From the NCBI GenBank assembly GCA_900752425.1, contig CAADVE010000150.1, forward strand, positions 1-6,342: a stretch of 6,342 bases of DNA, given 5' to 3'. How positions within the stretch are numbered: the first letter of the stretch is position 1; every line of letters starts with the position of its first letter. The stretch is from an uncultured Collinsella sp. (GTDB lineage Bacteria > Actinomycetota > Coriobacteriia > Coriobacteriales > Coriobacteriaceae). This document shows, one piece after another, positions 5,074-6,342 of this stretch. Below the pieces are notes generated by a model that worked only from the letters and a program-made list of their open reading frames with translations, searched no databases and was not told the origin of the DNA. The position numbers and the translations under genes were made by a program.

Positions 5074-6342
5074 ATGCCCCAAGAAGAGAGTGTACTGCGC
5101 CTCGGTCGCGACGAGGCCCTCGAGGCGGCGAGGCTTTGGCAGGAGTGCGGCGACGCGCGCGAGTTCGCGTGCAGGGTGCTGGGCGGCGTGATGAACGCAC
5201 TGATGGACTCCGAGGCCCAGCAGATGTGCGGCGCGGGCCGCAACGAGCGCAGCGACGGCAGGGAGAACAGCCGCAACGGCTACCGCCCCAGGTCGCTCAA
5301 GACCGCCGTGGGCGACGTGGAGCTCGAGATACCCAAGCTCAGGCACGGCACCTACTACCCCGAGGGCATGCTCGCGCGATGGTCGCGCGTCGACACCTCG
5401 GTGGCCGCCCTCGTGCAGGAGATGTACGTGTGCGGCGTGTCCACCCGCAAGGTCGAGCGCGTGGCGTCCAGGCTGGGCATATCCTCGCTGTCGAGCTCGG
5501 AGGTCTCGAGCCTCTGCTCCGACCTCGACGCCGAGGTGGCGGAGTTCCGCCGCCGCGACCTTTCGGGCACGCCGTGCTGCTACCTGTGGCTCGACGCCAC
5601 CTACATGAGCTGCAGGGTCGGCTCGTCGGTCGTCTCGCAGGGCGTCGTGACCGCGATCGGGCTGGGCGCCGACGGGCGCAAGCACTTCCTGGGCTGCGAC
5701 GTGGTCGACACCGAGAGCGAGGACTCCTGGGCGGCATTCCTCGGCGGGCTGCGCGAGCGCGGGCTGGCCGGCGTTCGCCTCGTGGTCTCCGACAGCCACG
5801 CCGGGCTCGTGGCCGCCGTCTCGCGCCTGTTCCAGGGCTGCGCCTGGCAGCGCTGCGTGACGCACCTGCAGCGCAACCTCCAGAGCGCCTGCTCGGGCAG
5901 GCCCGAGGACTCCAAGGCGGCCGTCAGGGACCTCGTGCACGCCGCGGTCTACCAGGACGACCCCGACCTCGCGCGCTGCGTGTGGGCCGAGGCGGCGCCC
6001 TGGGTGGCGTCGGTGTCCGCCAGGGCCGGCGAGGTCTTCGAGCAGGCCGAGGACTCCGCGCTGGCGTTCACGGCCTTCCCCAGGGCGCACTGGGCCAAGC
6101 TCCGCACCAACAACGTCCAGGAGCGCGCCAACCGCGAGATCAAGCGCCGCTACAGGGTCGTGCAGTCCTTCCCCTCGAGGGAGTCGATGCTGCGCCTGAC
6201 GTGCGCGAGCCTCATGGAGACCGAGGGGCAGTGGTCCCAGCAGCGCGTGTTCTCCGAGGCCTCGGCCGCCGAGGGCTTCGCCGGGCCCGCGGACAGGCCG
6301 GTCCCGACAGAGGGGAGGCGCCGCGCGCTCGGGCGGCGCGCC
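5074..6342 (+). CDS. IS256 family (Mutator-type) transposase, 3' end cut by window
   Basis: A DDE transposase that would catalyse movement of its insertion sequence. 423 residues are visible without a stop, already about full family length, so little is missing. Features in order: an N-terminal DNA-binding region with NSRNGYRPRSLKTAVGDVEL (residues 65-84) and LEIPKLRHGTYYP (84-96), typical of the family; first catalytic Asp174 in LWLDATYMSCR; second Asp240 in LVVSDSHAGL; the family signature QRCVTHLQRNL (259-269) with Cys261 and His264; and catalytic Glu350 in TNNVQERANREIKRRYR. All catalytic residues are present and no frameshift is seen, so it may be active. ATG 5074 has AAGGA 6 nt upstream; an in-frame ATG at 5059 (behind GAAGGTG, 4-nt spacing) would add MEGKA. 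Fifteen Arg codons are AGG, a codon absent from feoB, which marks foreign origin. Confidence 0.93.
   Translation, partial: MPQEESVLRLGRDEALEAARLWQECGDAREFACRVLGGVMNALMDSEAQQMCGAGRNERSDGRENSRNGYRPRSLKTAVGDVELEIPKLRHGTYYPEGMLARWSRVDTSVAALVQEMYVCGVSTRKVERVASRLGISSLSSSEVSSLCSDLDAEVAEFRRRDLSGTPCCYLWLDATYMSCRVGSSVVSQGVVTAIGLGADGRKHFLGCDVVDTESEDSWAAFLGGLRERGLAGVRLVVSDSHAGLVAAVSRLFQGCAWQRCVTHLQRNLQSACSGRPEDSKAAVRDLVHAAVYQDDPDLARCVWAEAAPWVASVSARAGEVFEQAEDSALAFTAFPRAHWAKLRTNNVQERANREIKRRYRVVQSFPSRESMLRLTCASLMETEGQWSQQRVFSEASAAEGFAGPADRPVPTEGRRRALGRRA

Larger units (their letters stand above)
4964..6342 (+). mobile_element. IS256-family insertion sequence, right part beyond the window
   Basis: The element is recognised by its Mutator-type transposase. 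The left boundary is uncertain: the true end could be anywhere from about 4895 to 5058, and 4964 is used only because the inverted-repeat cluster starts there. The right terminal repeat and any target duplication are outside the window. Insertion is downstream of the lacI-type terminator and breaks no visible gene. Confidence 0.5.

Noticed and set aside
4316..6090. Long - strand open frames over the lacI-type gene and transposase
   Set aside because: They are shadows of the + strand genes; the + frame shows a LacI effector domain and a DDE transposase with catalytic residues.
1..6342. CRISPR array, tRNA or rRNA genes, toxin-antitoxin or defence genes
   Set aside because: No regularly spaced direct repeats, no tRNA-like cloverleaf with T-loop, and no additional coding frames with such domains were seen.

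Overview
The window most likely comes from a gut Coriobacteriia chromosome (Collinsella or a close relative). This is an inference from the GC-rich third positions, Arg codons that are almost all CGC/CGT in the core genes, the FeoB sequence type (GCGVPG gate motif, PCGAKLP) and the gene set. All genes I support are on the + strand.

Layout. 1-40 holds the terminator of an upstream gene that lies outside the window. 41-180 is a leader or control region with a perfect 15-bp inverted repeat. 181-3135 is a ferrous-iron uptake locus: two different small FeoA proteins (181-423 and 463-684) and the FeoB GTPase/permease (808-3135), closed by a strong terminator. A 123-nt gap before feoB carries a sequence matching 15 of 19 positions of the actinobacterial DtxR/IdeR iron box, behind a TATATT -10-like element. 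feoB may therefore have its own iron-responsive promoter. 3338-3538 encodes a 66-residue, one-helix, cysteine-rich protein of the FeoB-associated type, with its own leader and terminator. 3683-4762 encodes a LacI-family regulator, followed by a 16-bp-stem terminator. From 5074 to the window edge runs an IS256/Mutator-type transposase, cut off by the window end. Its Arg codon use (15 AGG, against none in feoB) marks it as acquired DNA.

How the parts fit. FeoA1 and FeoA2 probably bind FeoB on the cytoplasmic side and support Fe(II) import. The Cys-rich protein may take the place of the absent FeoC as an accessory subunit. A GTTAACT-type motif recurs upstream of feoA1 (both arms of the inverted repeat), the Cys-rich gene and lacI. 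In the first two it sits exactly 14 nt after an identical GAATAGGG octamer, which suggests shared regulation of the two iron transcription units. The IS-like element and an unusual three-helix inverted-repeat structure in front of it (4964-5024) look unrelated to the iron genes.

I see no clearly undescribed multi-gene system. The novelty candidates are regulatory: the shared motif, the internal iron box and the three-way-junction structure.
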